From: Phytophthora sp. 'mugwort'
Lineage: Eukaryota > Oomycota > Peronosporomycetes > Peronosporales > Peronosporaceae
NCBI GenBank assembly: GCA_033558025.1
Contig: JAUCEF010000007.1
Span: forward strand, 9,052,001 to 9,116,000
Reading direction: 5' to 3'
Length of the DNA stretch: 64,000 nucleotides
This document shows positions 43,301 through 52,700 of the stretch, one piece after another. Under the pieces are notes generated by a model. It did no database searches. It had not been told where the DNA came from and saw only the letters and a list, made by a program, of their open reading frames with translations. Every line of letters starts with the position of its first letter. Within the stretch, counting starts at the first letter, position 1. The position numbers and the translations under genes were made by a program.

Positions 43301-45929
43301 ATTGACGACGGCGAACCACTGCAGCTAGCTGTTTTCTTCTAATAAACCGCCGGACTGCTCGTTGAATAGTTGCTGCATTGCGACCACGACAACGCTGGTT
43401 CTCGGCGTTCCGCCGAGCTTTCCAACGTGCTTGAATTCGATTGATTATCTTGATAACAAACCTCATTTTTAGGATTTGCTTTCGCGTTTTGTACCCTCTC
43501 CACACTTTTTGTATTCGCTTGGCACATCGCTCTTCCATCGATTGCCACGCATAGGCTCGTCCTATGATTCCTCGAATGCGCTTTTGTATGCAAATGGCTG
43601 CAAGTCTTCGCCTGCGATTGACTTGACGCCTCGATCTCTCTTTCTCCTTCGCTTTTCCATACCGAAGCCGCTTGCGTGTTTGCTTGCCTCTCCATCTGGC
43701 CTGCAACTTTCTAGCAGCTTGAAGCTCTCGGGAATTCGAGGCATCACCGGATTGAAATGGGTTGGCCTTGAGCAATGAAATTTGACCCCATTTCTTCTGC
43801 AATTGAATTGGAACAAGATAATTTGCTTTTCTGTTGCGACGCTCTTCCTCAAGTTCTTTCAGTAACTGGTTACGTCGAGTAATAACTTGTTGTCTGCGTC
43901 TCCAAAGCTCACTTCTAGAAAGGAAAGATCTCCAAGCGCATTGGATAATGAGAACGGCGCCATAGACGTCGCGCTTGTGCTTGCTTACCCATCTGCGAGC
44001 TCGTTGGCCTCGATAGTATGCTTGAACCTTGAGTATTTTTTTCTTATCGCGCTCAAAAGCTGCACGACGGCGACGAAGCCTTAAGACCCGTCTTTCCTGC
44101 CAATTACAGAAAGCACGCTGGATAGATAGCGCAGCTCCTAGCATTTTTGTACTCGTCGCTCTCGCGGCAGACTTTCGAACTTTTTCTTGACGGCGTTTCT
44201 CGATGTGGTCAATTTTACTGAGCAAAACTCGTCTTCGTTGGGCCATTATCCGTCGTGCATGTTTCTGGATACATATAGCTGCTTTATGTCGCCGTTGTCG
44301 ATGCAATTCGCGACGCAATGCTGCCCACTGAGTACACAATTGTCTCCAAAACTTTTGAATACAGATAGCAGATTTGTGTCGAACTGCTGCTTTCTCACGT
44401 GAGTTTCGGAACGCATAATACCTTATGCAGCGAGTTATCCTGAGCGCTGCTTGCTGTTGTTTACTTGCAAGTAGGGCGAGGAATGTCTCTTGTCTGCGTT
44501 GCAATTCCTTTTGAATTCTTCTCCGCATGATGAGTTCACGTTTCGCACTTAGTTGTCGCCACCAGGATTGAAGCCGAATGCTCGCCACTTCCCATTCCTG
44601 TGCTTGCATTTCGAGCACAAACTTTTTCCAATGATTCATTCCTAGCAACAGCAATTGACTTTTTAATCGAATTCCAACGCGAAATAACACTTCAGTAGCT
44701 CGTTGTTGAGCCGGAGAGGCAAATTTTCCCAGTCCGGCTGCGTAAATCACATCCAGAGGAATCCACTGTTTAATTTCGTCCATGGCTTCCTTGACCTGGT
44801 ACTCTGCCGCTCCATATTGTAACTCAGCTTGGTTACGCTCCATCATTAATCTGCTGTAGCTGCGAGATCGGTTCGGTATTTTGCGTTTGCTTGGACGCAA
44901 GTTTTGATTTGACTTGTTCGCCACTGCTGTAAAGTCAATTCCCCTATTACTTTTTTCTCTACCGCTCTGCTTCTGTTCAACTTTTAATGCCCGTGCGCAC
45001 TCATTCTCCTCTGTTGACATCGTCGGTATCTTCGCCGCTCGAGCCTCCACCTCCTTTCGTGTTGTTAATGGCTTGATAACTCCTCTCTTGTTTCTCGGTA
45101 ATGACAAGGCGAGAGAAGTTGCTCGAGGCAACTGGTGTAGGTTCGTCGTTTCAGTCGATAGTCCTGCTACTGCATTATGACGTCGAGTTTGCTGTAGCTT
45201 CTTCTTCTTCTTTAGCTCACGATAGAAACCTTCATAAAACTCCGGATGATCCACTGAGCGTGCAAAGCTCTCAATCTCATGCATTTCTGTCTCGCTAGGA
45301 GGAGGCAGATGTGCAAGTCCGAGCCTCGTTCGCGGCGAAATTGTCGTCAACAGAGGCAGCACGACGTCATCAGGCTTCTTCCTCACGGTATATTCAACAT
45401 CAGTCGGTTGTTCATCCTCATAAACCTCATCGTCTTGTTCTTGCTCTTCATCTTGCAGTTCCGGATCTACCAGAACGTCATCCCCGCCCGCCTCAACCTC
45501 GACTTTTTGTTCCTTTTCTTCATCAGCTTCAGCCTCTCGTAGGATATCCCTCACCATATCTGGTTGGTTCAAATACTGCGTCATTGTGAGGGGAGGGAAC
45601 ATCCTTGAGCAGTCTCCAGGAGCTACTGTGTCCTCCTCCCTTGACAACGGACGTTGGATAGCTGTCCTCTTGTCTCCTCTCTTCTTCTCCTTCGTTCTTA
45701 AATTGCTAGAAGATGGAACGCCGTCGCTCTCGCTAGGATGCAGCATAGTCGCCGACTTGTCCAGCACGTGTCGCCACTGCTTCGGATTGAAGGCCACGCA
45801 GCCATTGATGGCCGCCGCCAGTTGCACGAATTCCCCGGTAGCAGCGGTGTCAGCATCCGATCGCCTTCTTTTGCTCAGCTGGCGCCGTGCCGCGCCCTCG
45901 TTGCGGCGGAGCACGACCGTCGGCTCCAT
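40374..45929 (-). CDS. Giant IQ-motif protein with TPPP-like and B-box domains
   Basis: 1851 aa, single exon, ATG at 45929 (MEPTVVLRRNEG). The N-terminal ~400 aa are acidic and disordered. Residues ~440-900 hold about ten IQ-type repeats (AAICIQKHARRIMAQRRR, AALSIQRAFCNWQERRVL, ARKLQARWRGKQTRKRLR), expected to bind calmodulin-like proteins. Residues ~945-1025 resemble p25-alpha/TPPP (IIFTKMKEPKAKTISFPRFNKA), a tubulin-binding family. Residues ~1195-1350 contain Cys/His B-box-type fingers (CVECEDAMCKVCFDRDHRAR, CAECSDRVAQWSCETCLDVF). One more IQ lies near 1415, then a ~450-aa region of unknown fold. The combination points to a microtubule or axoneme scaffold. It is divergent from the small gene at 46104 with a 174-bp gap. 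Confidence 0.75.
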   Translation of the reverse strand: MEPTVVLRRNEGAARRQLSKRRRSDADTAATGEFVQLAAAINGCVAFNPKQWRHVLDKSATMLHPSESDGVPSSSNLRTKEKKRGDKRTAIQRPLSREEDTVAPGDCSRMFPPLTMTQYLNQPDMVRDILREAEADEEKEQKVEVEAGGDDVLVDPELQDEEQEQDDEVYEDEQPTDVEYTVRKKPDDVVLPLLTTISPRTRLGLAHLPPPSETEMHEIESFARSVDHPEFYEGFYRELKKKKKLQQTRRHNAVAGLSTETTNLHQLPRATSLALSLPRNKRGVIKPLTTRKEVEARAAKIPTMSTEENECARALKVEQKQSGREKSNRGIDFTAVANKSNQNLRPSKRKIPNRSRSYSRLMMERNQAELQYGAAEYQVKEAMDEIKQWIPLDVIYAAGLGKFASPAQQRATEVLFRVGIRLKSQLLLLGMNHWKKFVLEMQAQEWEVASIRLQSWWRQLSAKRELIMRRRIQKELQRRQETFLALLASKQQQAALRITRCIRYYAFRNSREKAAVRHKSAICIQKFWRQLCTQWAALRRELHRQRRHKAAICIQKHARRIMAQRRRVLLSKIDHIEKRRQEKVRKSAARATSTKMLGAALSIQRAFCNWQERRVLRLRRRRAAFERDKKKILKVQAYYRGQRARRWVSKHKRDVYGAVLIIQCAWRSFLSRSELWRRRQQVITRRNQLLKELEEERRNRKANYLVPIQLQKKWGQISLLKANPFQSGDASNSRELQAARKLQARWRGKQTRKRLRYGKAKEKERSRRQVNRRRRLAAICIQKRIRGIIGRAYAWQSMEERCAKRIQKVWRGYKTRKQILKMRFVIKIINRIQARWKARRNAENQRCRGRNAATIQRAVRRFIRRKQLAAVVRRRQFLAKERAVGKALEEMTRSRVKDELLLQSFSFKSVRSAGDKEGSTQEEFSVARALYTVDLAKKQWRRKGYDGIWQEVFRNASGNSVEMDNSHFARFLKALPHSFIHKTQFPAQNADIIFTKMKEPKAKTISFPRFNKAILMLLKDRFANSNILKQDKEAEPVDCGGDFERFLRFMNRFVLPSTIQNGKYRNVLESHCTTRLLWAVSVLQRFASQIATKKRHDEFVIIFCEQQIQKQRSKCAATIQQAYRCYKFRSRLKGMLASMFIEFIDYSGRAVKVQHVASGKVLMKRPIFLKGVVCSKIIPLPFPGEEFHAFCERHEDSTDANSSKVPAEVYCVECEDAMCKVCFDRDHRARKALQKHQLRKILKCSHCGSETATKECLRCGNGKVPFCDPCFSHVHNQLLKHSQQKTPVSYHEDKQDIKVIGDQAVRSQHKSQPLVVMCAECSDRVAQWSCETCLDVFCKRCMSSYHAKGQRQHHHCRRLNYFSILRQNAEQKRDADAEKERERRKKQREVEKRQQEADLQHQNLAATKIQALIRSFVARRSGKAYMKLVRQTHAARAQRKKDDKIRLSIGYKVKAVFGVSPALKSDTKQEITARRQRFEDIKRTLFLQRLPADKSKSDKKRWSKKQKARVLEAARTWCDYDETVKILTGEWKNCIGTIVSTQNLILTGNVLVFVPLANRSAVVRWEDIKPYGQDGALRQAYESPGQVAVNVTRDFRIKISRILEAAVRKARLLYLQTIEFNRIVQYAWIVEYDKREQKVEYWNVVLNRRTPTPPKAMELIERMEPENREKLEKRVELARSKLVALLNPFQPKGGAKPKLALRRNAIVFVSNGADEEGGNTSVASLKREMEAIDGARFWQDKVVPNRLLGSNKAKKVLVASQSKACWSLVTLFNWMDLHEDGGFEPHAKKLLSLNEELQFYVVREVSDRLENSRDAKLARDKLLQLMNLKEATLQLLVTKDQRDADEEDAQQ

Positions 45930-46103
45930 TGCACGCGCATTGAACGGCGGCAACTTCAACCGTCGCGGGGTGCGCGCAAAACTTGCGGCAACTTAATATA
46001 TGACTTCAAAAAATTCACGACGTTTCCCGAAATAGTGTGGCATACACAACACACTCTAGCCTCTCTTTTCCGCGTCAAAGCCAACCAGCACTCCGAGCCA
46101 GAC

Positions 46104-46545
46104 ATGCTGTGCTCGCGCTTGCTCTCCGCCGTGACCAAGAGTGTGTGGGCGCCTGCCGCGCTGCTCCCTTCCATTGCTGGTAGGTTTTGTACCTTATTCA
46201 ATTGCACCATGAATTCCACCTCCATTGCGTCAAGAACTATCCTCAACATCGTGTTGTGTGTGTCATTCCTCCTTACAGCCCGTCCGACAGTTGCTGTCGC
46301 CGGCGTGCGCAGCGTGCCATCGACCGTCAACTGGTTCGCCGCCGATGAGACGCCCCTTGCCATGGAGCTGCTGAACCGGAACGCTCGTCGCCCCAAGAAG
46401 GTCGGAAGTAGCTCGATGCAGTGAGGAAATGAATACTATTATGCTAAAACACTGTGGTATTGTGATGACGCAGGCCAACCACGGCAAGCGCCCATGCTCG
46501 CACTTCCGTCGCCGCCAGAAACGGCTTGGAGCCAAGAAGGCATAG
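46104..46545 (+). CDS. Small basic, probably mitochondrial protein
   Basis: Three exons, 46104-46179, 46279-46400 and 46474-46545, 89 aa. The N-terminus MLCSRLLSAVTKSVWAPAAL is an Arg/Ser/Ala-rich amphipathic leader typical of mitochondrial import. The mature part has FAADETPLAMELLNRNARRP and a very basic end, NHGKRPCSHFRRRQKRL. The basic tail recalls small mitochondrial ribosomal or RNA-binding proteins, but I cannot assign a family. Splice phases agree at both joins (donors GTAGG and GTCGG, acceptors CCTTACAG and TGACGCAG). Confidence 0.6.
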
Positions 46546-46787
46546 GAGAGAAGAGCGTGGGGAGCGAGGAGGGGCTGTGCTATTGACTAGACGCCCATCT
46601 AGACGCCTTGAACAGTAAATAGTATGCACAGGCTTGATCCGCGTCCGTCATTGTCCAGATAATTGCTGTTGTTAAGCTTGTGAACTGACGACGTACTCGG
46701 CAGATTGAAGTCACGTTGACATACATCTACATTTAGTATGGTTCGTTTTGCCCTATCCTATGCTACACTCGACCACAAAGCTGATGG

Positions 46788-49700
46788 TCATGCCTGCGCC
46801 ATGGGCTCGTCGCCCTGAGCTTGGTTCTGTTGCTCCTGCTGACGCTCGTTCTGCATTTGACGATACTGCTGCGTCACTGCCGCGCGACGTCGGTCATCCA
46901 TAAGCTGTTGCTGGAGCTGCAGCTTGCGCACATGCTCCCGCAAGTCGTGGCAACGCGGCACCTTGCACTCATACTGACGACACTGGCGGGCGTGAAGCTG
47001 CAAAAGCGCCCACACACGTCGACAGATGGTGCAGCCACCGTACGCGCGTTGCTTGCACTGCGCACCGTGACGCATCAGCTCCTTCATCTTCTCGCAGTTC
47101 GACGACCCACAATTGCCGTCAGCGCACGAACTCGAGTGGACAAGCAGCTGCATATGCAAACGAACATTTTTTGCACGCTGTTCACGGAGACGACGTTGCT
47201 CTGGCGTGAGCGCACCAGTGCCAGGTGCACCTCCAGAGCCAGCAGGACCCCCAGCACCGCCTCCAGCGGCTCCACCACCAGTTGTCGGTACCATTTCCAG
47301 CGGGTGTTCGTGCTTCTCCTTGGCATAGCAAGCATCGCATACGTCGAAATCCGGACACGTGTGGCAATGCCATCGGTTGCCCGTCACAATGTCGCGCGTA
47401 CACGCATTGCACTCGTAAACGTAGGCATTTGGATTGGGGTTGCCTAAATGGTACAGAGCCATCATTGACGAGTGCTTGGCACGTCGCAGCTCGTCAAACT
47501 GGTAGTGATTACCCTGGCACAAACTCAAGAATGCCTGGCGTGTGTCGAAGAACTCGCTGTCGTTGATTTCATCCGGGTCCGTACAGCGCTCAGGCAAAGC
47601 TACAGTTTCTCTTGAAAGAGCGTTCAGTCGCGTCTGGAGCCTGTGGTGAGCTGCAGATGAACTTGCAGTCGAAACAACCTTGAGCTTCTGATAGCACCCA
47701 TCACACAACGCGGTCTGCACTACCTTCGGATTGAGACCGTGTTCCGTCTTCACATTGTGGTCGCGCCATAGTGTTCCCTGTACCACTGACGTGTTGCACA
47801 CACGACAACATGGGACCAGTTTCACCACCAAAAAGTCGTCTTTCATGGGCTCAATCACCTCCCCAAGCTTGTGCATCAAAGGATCTGAAAGCTTCCAGTC
47901 TGGCGTATCCAACGACTTCACTGTCAGCGTGCGGTTACTGGTGGACGCAGTACCTTCGTGTACATCATCCTCTTCTTCCTCATCACCCGACACCTCTCCG
48001 CCGGGCGCAGTCTTCCGACGCTTGGGTTTCTTCGACTTAGATTTCTTGTTCGCTGTCTTCTTCGTGTCCGAGTTCTTGCGCTTGTGTGATTTAGAGCCAC
48101 GCTTGTTCACAATCTTTTTCGGCTTCTCGGCGTCTAACTTCTCGATCAAGTCTTCAGCCAGGCCGACCCAATAGTCGCCTTCAAAGTACGGCAGTGCACA
48201 TGGCGTGTTGTCATTGCGCCAGTAGTCGTCATACATATTGGTAATCTGCCAGACGACTCCCTCTTCCTCGGCCTTGACCAGCATATCCACGTACCAAGCA
48301 CGCAACCGGTCCGACTTCGGTGTCTTCTGTGCTTCTGGATGGCAGTACAAGATATAATCATCGCCCTTGAGAGGTGGACAAGCCCACAGATGCGCCGTGT
48401 GGAAGCCACGCTGCTTGACAAAGTCAAAGTACGCAATCAGCAGTTCGTGGTAGACCTTTGTACGAAGATGCGACGGCTTGAAGTAATTCACCGAGTCCAG
48501 ATACGAGATGTACACGCGACGTGAGTTGCAGTCCGCTTCTTGTTCGTCGAACTCGTGCACGTACATACCGAATAACAATACCGACACGCCGTCAATCTCC
48601 TGGAACATACAAATGCACTTGGACTTGAATCGGTGCTCTGAAGTGTACTTGTGCGAGTCCTTGTACCGCTGAAACATTTTGTCGCGTACCATCAACTGCT
48701 TTTCAATATTCGACACCAAACGCACAGTGAGACCTTCCGCCGTCTCCACATCTTTCACATCACGTTGCGTCCACTTTGCTTCGTCTTCACGCTCTGCTTT
48801 CAATGACTTGCTAATACGCCGCTCCAGATAATCCGACAGCTTCGTGCGCTGTAGGTCCTTTGCACTGAAAGCATGACGCCCAATCTTATACTTTTGCGGT
48901 TCACTCTTGCGATGTTCCAGCAGGCATTCCGGACATAGAAATTCGCTGCCGGGTGACGTCGTGATGGAGTGGACCGTCCCTTTTGGTCCCGTTGACGAAG
49001 AGCTCTTGACAACCGTTGTAGTGACCGTGGTCGACTTGGCAGATGATGAAGGCGATGAAGAGGCATCACCGCTATCAGTTGATTGACCGCCCTCGGTCTT
49101 GACCAGCTGAGGTTTCTTCTCACTGTCAATTTTGCCGTTGAAAAGAGCACAAATCTGATGAACCCAGCGCTCACACTTATCACACTGCACCCAAGGCTCC
49201 TCGTGCACTTCGTCATTCTTTTTACGGGCAAGCTCATTCTTCTGATACTGACGACCTTCATTATGTCGAATGCTATCCGGCAGGTTACCAAAGCATTGAT
49301 GGCAGCAGTGATACTTGTTGTCTGCTGAAGTGTAATAGTAGCAATTCCGTCGGATTCGACTGTTACATTCTCCGTTGCAGTACAGGACGGCCGGTTCAAA
49401 TACCATGCGCTCGATGCCACAGAGTCGACACGAGCTCTCTTTCTCACGTGCTGCCTTCTCATCAACTTCAATTTCCGCTGCGACCTTGCGCAATTCGCCA
49501 TTAAAATCCGCTAGCATATCCTTCGCAAGATTGTACACATCTTGATCTTCGCTGTTATACTGCATCGCGTTCTGGAACGTCATTCGCACATCATAAGCGA
49601 ATTCCTCCATGTGGTTGTAGACACCTGCTTCAAGTTTCTTCTTCACAGTCCCCAGGTCCATGGGCTTCCGGATAATCTTAAAGTAGTTGGGAATGTTCAA

Positions 49701-52700
49701 CGCCACGGGGTCCACTGGAGTATTAAACACCCAGCCAAACTTGTGCTCCATCATACCCTTTAAAATCGTTTCCAGCTTCTTCTTTAAATTCGCTGGAGAC
49801 ACTGTCGCGTTGTAGTATGTCACCAATGAGTCCACATGGGACGCGAGGTCCTCACTACTCAGTTCGTTCAGCACAGACATCGGAACCTCCGAGGAAGCAG
49901 GCGGTGCCGGTGTTGCTGTAGCTGCACCGCTGGAGTTTGTATCACTTCCAGTAGCCGTAATGATTGCTTTCGGTGTTCCAACGGCACCTGCAGGCAGCTG
50001 CAAGCTTGTACTGGCATCCATTCGGCGATGTTCAGACATCATAGCATTCAGTTTGGAATTGTTCATCGTTAGCGGGTTGATGGCCACTTCCTCCTTTACA
50101 GCCGAAGCAGAAGCTTGGAAAGAACAAGTTCCTGACTCCTGAGCTTTTAACTGGGGTTCTTCTTTAATCGTGGCACCAGAAGACCCCGACGTTGTTGTCA
50201 TATTGCACGTTTGCCCGTTTTCCTGCATTTGGCTCTGATTTTGGCCATACTTTTGTCCGTGAGCATGGTTCATTGGCAGTGCTGGTCGAGGCCCATTCAT
50301 CCCTGTCATAGAGAGGCTGCTATTTGGTTGGAGTGGACCTGTTAACATGTTCAATGGCGCTGCTACTGAGACAGGGGTAGCATTTGTGTCTTGGAGGTCC
50401 ATCGGCATTTCTAGAGGCTTTCCAGCGACTGCAAGGCTGCTATCGGCCTTTGACGGGACATCGTCTTCCTCACCCAGCAGATCATCAGGCGACAGCTTCG
50501 TTGACGTCGCTAAAGCATTCGAAGTCGGCATTTGTGACTGTTGAAGAGAATTTTGCTGTTGCATCTGAACTGGCATTGGAATCGGCTGCATCGCACTCGA
50601 TGCATTATTCCCACCATTCTGAGTTGCCACTGTTCTGGGGGCATTACGCTCGTCAATCACATGCTTGACAATATTCCGCTGGCTTCTGCATTGCTTGAAC
50701 TTCACATCTAATTGCTTGAGCATAACACGTTTCTCCTGTACTTGTGTTTCGTATTGCGTTTTCTGGATCGGATCTTGCGTGGAGTTTGACAGATGTAACA
50801 GCTGTCGACACTCGTTCATTATAGCGTTCATACGTGCACGAATCTCTTCCACCCACTTCTCCAGCTTCACACAATGAGCCGTCAACTGCTCCAGAGAACG
50901 CCCGCTTAGTTTCTGTTTAATTAGCTGAAGTTGTCGCTGATCATCTGGTACAAGGTTCGTAGGAATTCCAGTCTCAATCTTGACATTTCCTTGTTGACCC
51001 ATCAAACCATTTGACATGGAAGCACTAGCGTTGGATTGCGCTGTCGGTACCGGGACAGAGCGGTTGCCTCCGTTCGGCATTCCCATCGAGTTCAGCGAAG
51101 AGGCTTGATTTACAGCCTGTACACTATTCTGCTGTTGCTGGAAGTTCATTGCCGCATCATTGCCACTGCTCTGATGTTGCTGTAAATGCGCGGGCATTGC
51201 TAGAGGCATCTGCTGTTGTAATTGTTGAGATTGCTGCAATTTCTGCTGCTGTATCTCCTGCTGCTTCTTCATCGCAAACATGCGTTGTCGGCGCTGGCTC
51301 GCCGCAATAATCTGTTGCAGTGCACGATCTGCATTCAGCATCAGCACGCCATTTTTCTCCTTCACTTCCACAGGATACCGAACAACCTGGCACACAAGAC
51401 ATTTGGCGTTGGCGCATTGCTGGAAGTGCGACAGGACGTACTTTGATGAAATACAGTGGTTGTATGAGCACGCGTTTGTCTGTCGACAGGCACCCATATG
51501 AGTCCACAGTCGCTTCATCTCTCCACAGCTCGGCGTCGTTGTACATGTGCCCTCAGGTGACTTACACCACATGGCGTGACGAAGCAGCAATAAGCGCTGC
51601 TGCTGACGCTGCAATACTTCCTTCGATCCAGCGGTTTTGACATCATCCCGGACCATGAGCCGTAACTTGTTGTGGTATTCAGTTGTCTGGTTCTTGTCCA
51701 GCGCTGACGTTACTTGTTGCGCTTTGGCTTTAAATTGCCAAATTATCTGCGCTGATTTGTTACGAGCAGCCGAGGCAGGAGAATTGGCTGCTTGTGGTCC
51801 AGAACCAATTGCATTAGCACCACCTGTACCCTGTAGCATTTGTACTCCATTCTGTCCAGCTAGAGGTGAGATACCCATGCCGCTCATAGAAGAACGATCC
51901 GTCATGGCCGAATCGATCGCTGAGGATGTGGCCTGCAGAAGTGCTTGAGCTGGAGACGCTTCTGCCTTAACAGGAGTGTTCACTTGAGACGGTGGATCCT
52001 GCAGTTCGGGTGGCATTTGAATCGCCTGCGTCGATAGGTTTTTCAAGGTCGAGTTCATCCCGCTCGACGTCGATGCAACAGCTTGTGTGCCTGGGAACGG
52101 GATTGGCATTGCAGTGGGTGTGGAAGTCGCTGGCCGGGTGTTCACAGGAGAGGCCTGGTTTGGCGCACCCGGTTGCCTCATAGCATTGGCACCAACGTTA
52201 CGCTGGTGAGTCTGGGCACTCCGTACGATGCTGCGCAAACGAGACTGGAGCGTGCTCGTGTTTGCATACTCCTCACGCGAAGCAGCGATACGGTAGCACT
52301 CGTCTTCAAGACGGTGCGCCATCTCCGGCAGCTTCTGAAGCCAGTTTGCTGGAGCATTCGACCGCTGATTCTGAAGCACCCGCATAATATGGTTCAGCAT
52401 TTCCTTGCGCAGCGCCTGGTCCGCTGAGGACTGCCACGTCGGTCGTGCCGCAGTCGTGGCAGCATTTTGGGTCGTAGCTAGCGGCTGTGACCGGGTAGCC
52501 GCCGCATTTGCTGTACTGTTGACACTTGAAGTTCCCCCGCTCAATTGCCTCAGCGCAGCCACTTGAGACGGACCCTGACCTGCCGCGAGCATCTGCTGCT
52601 GCTTTTGTTGCACTGTCTGTTGGTTCGTGTTACTTTTCGAGGCCTGCTGCTGTTGAGCTAGTCGCTGACGCTCGAGCAGCGCTTTCTGCTGTTGCTGCTG

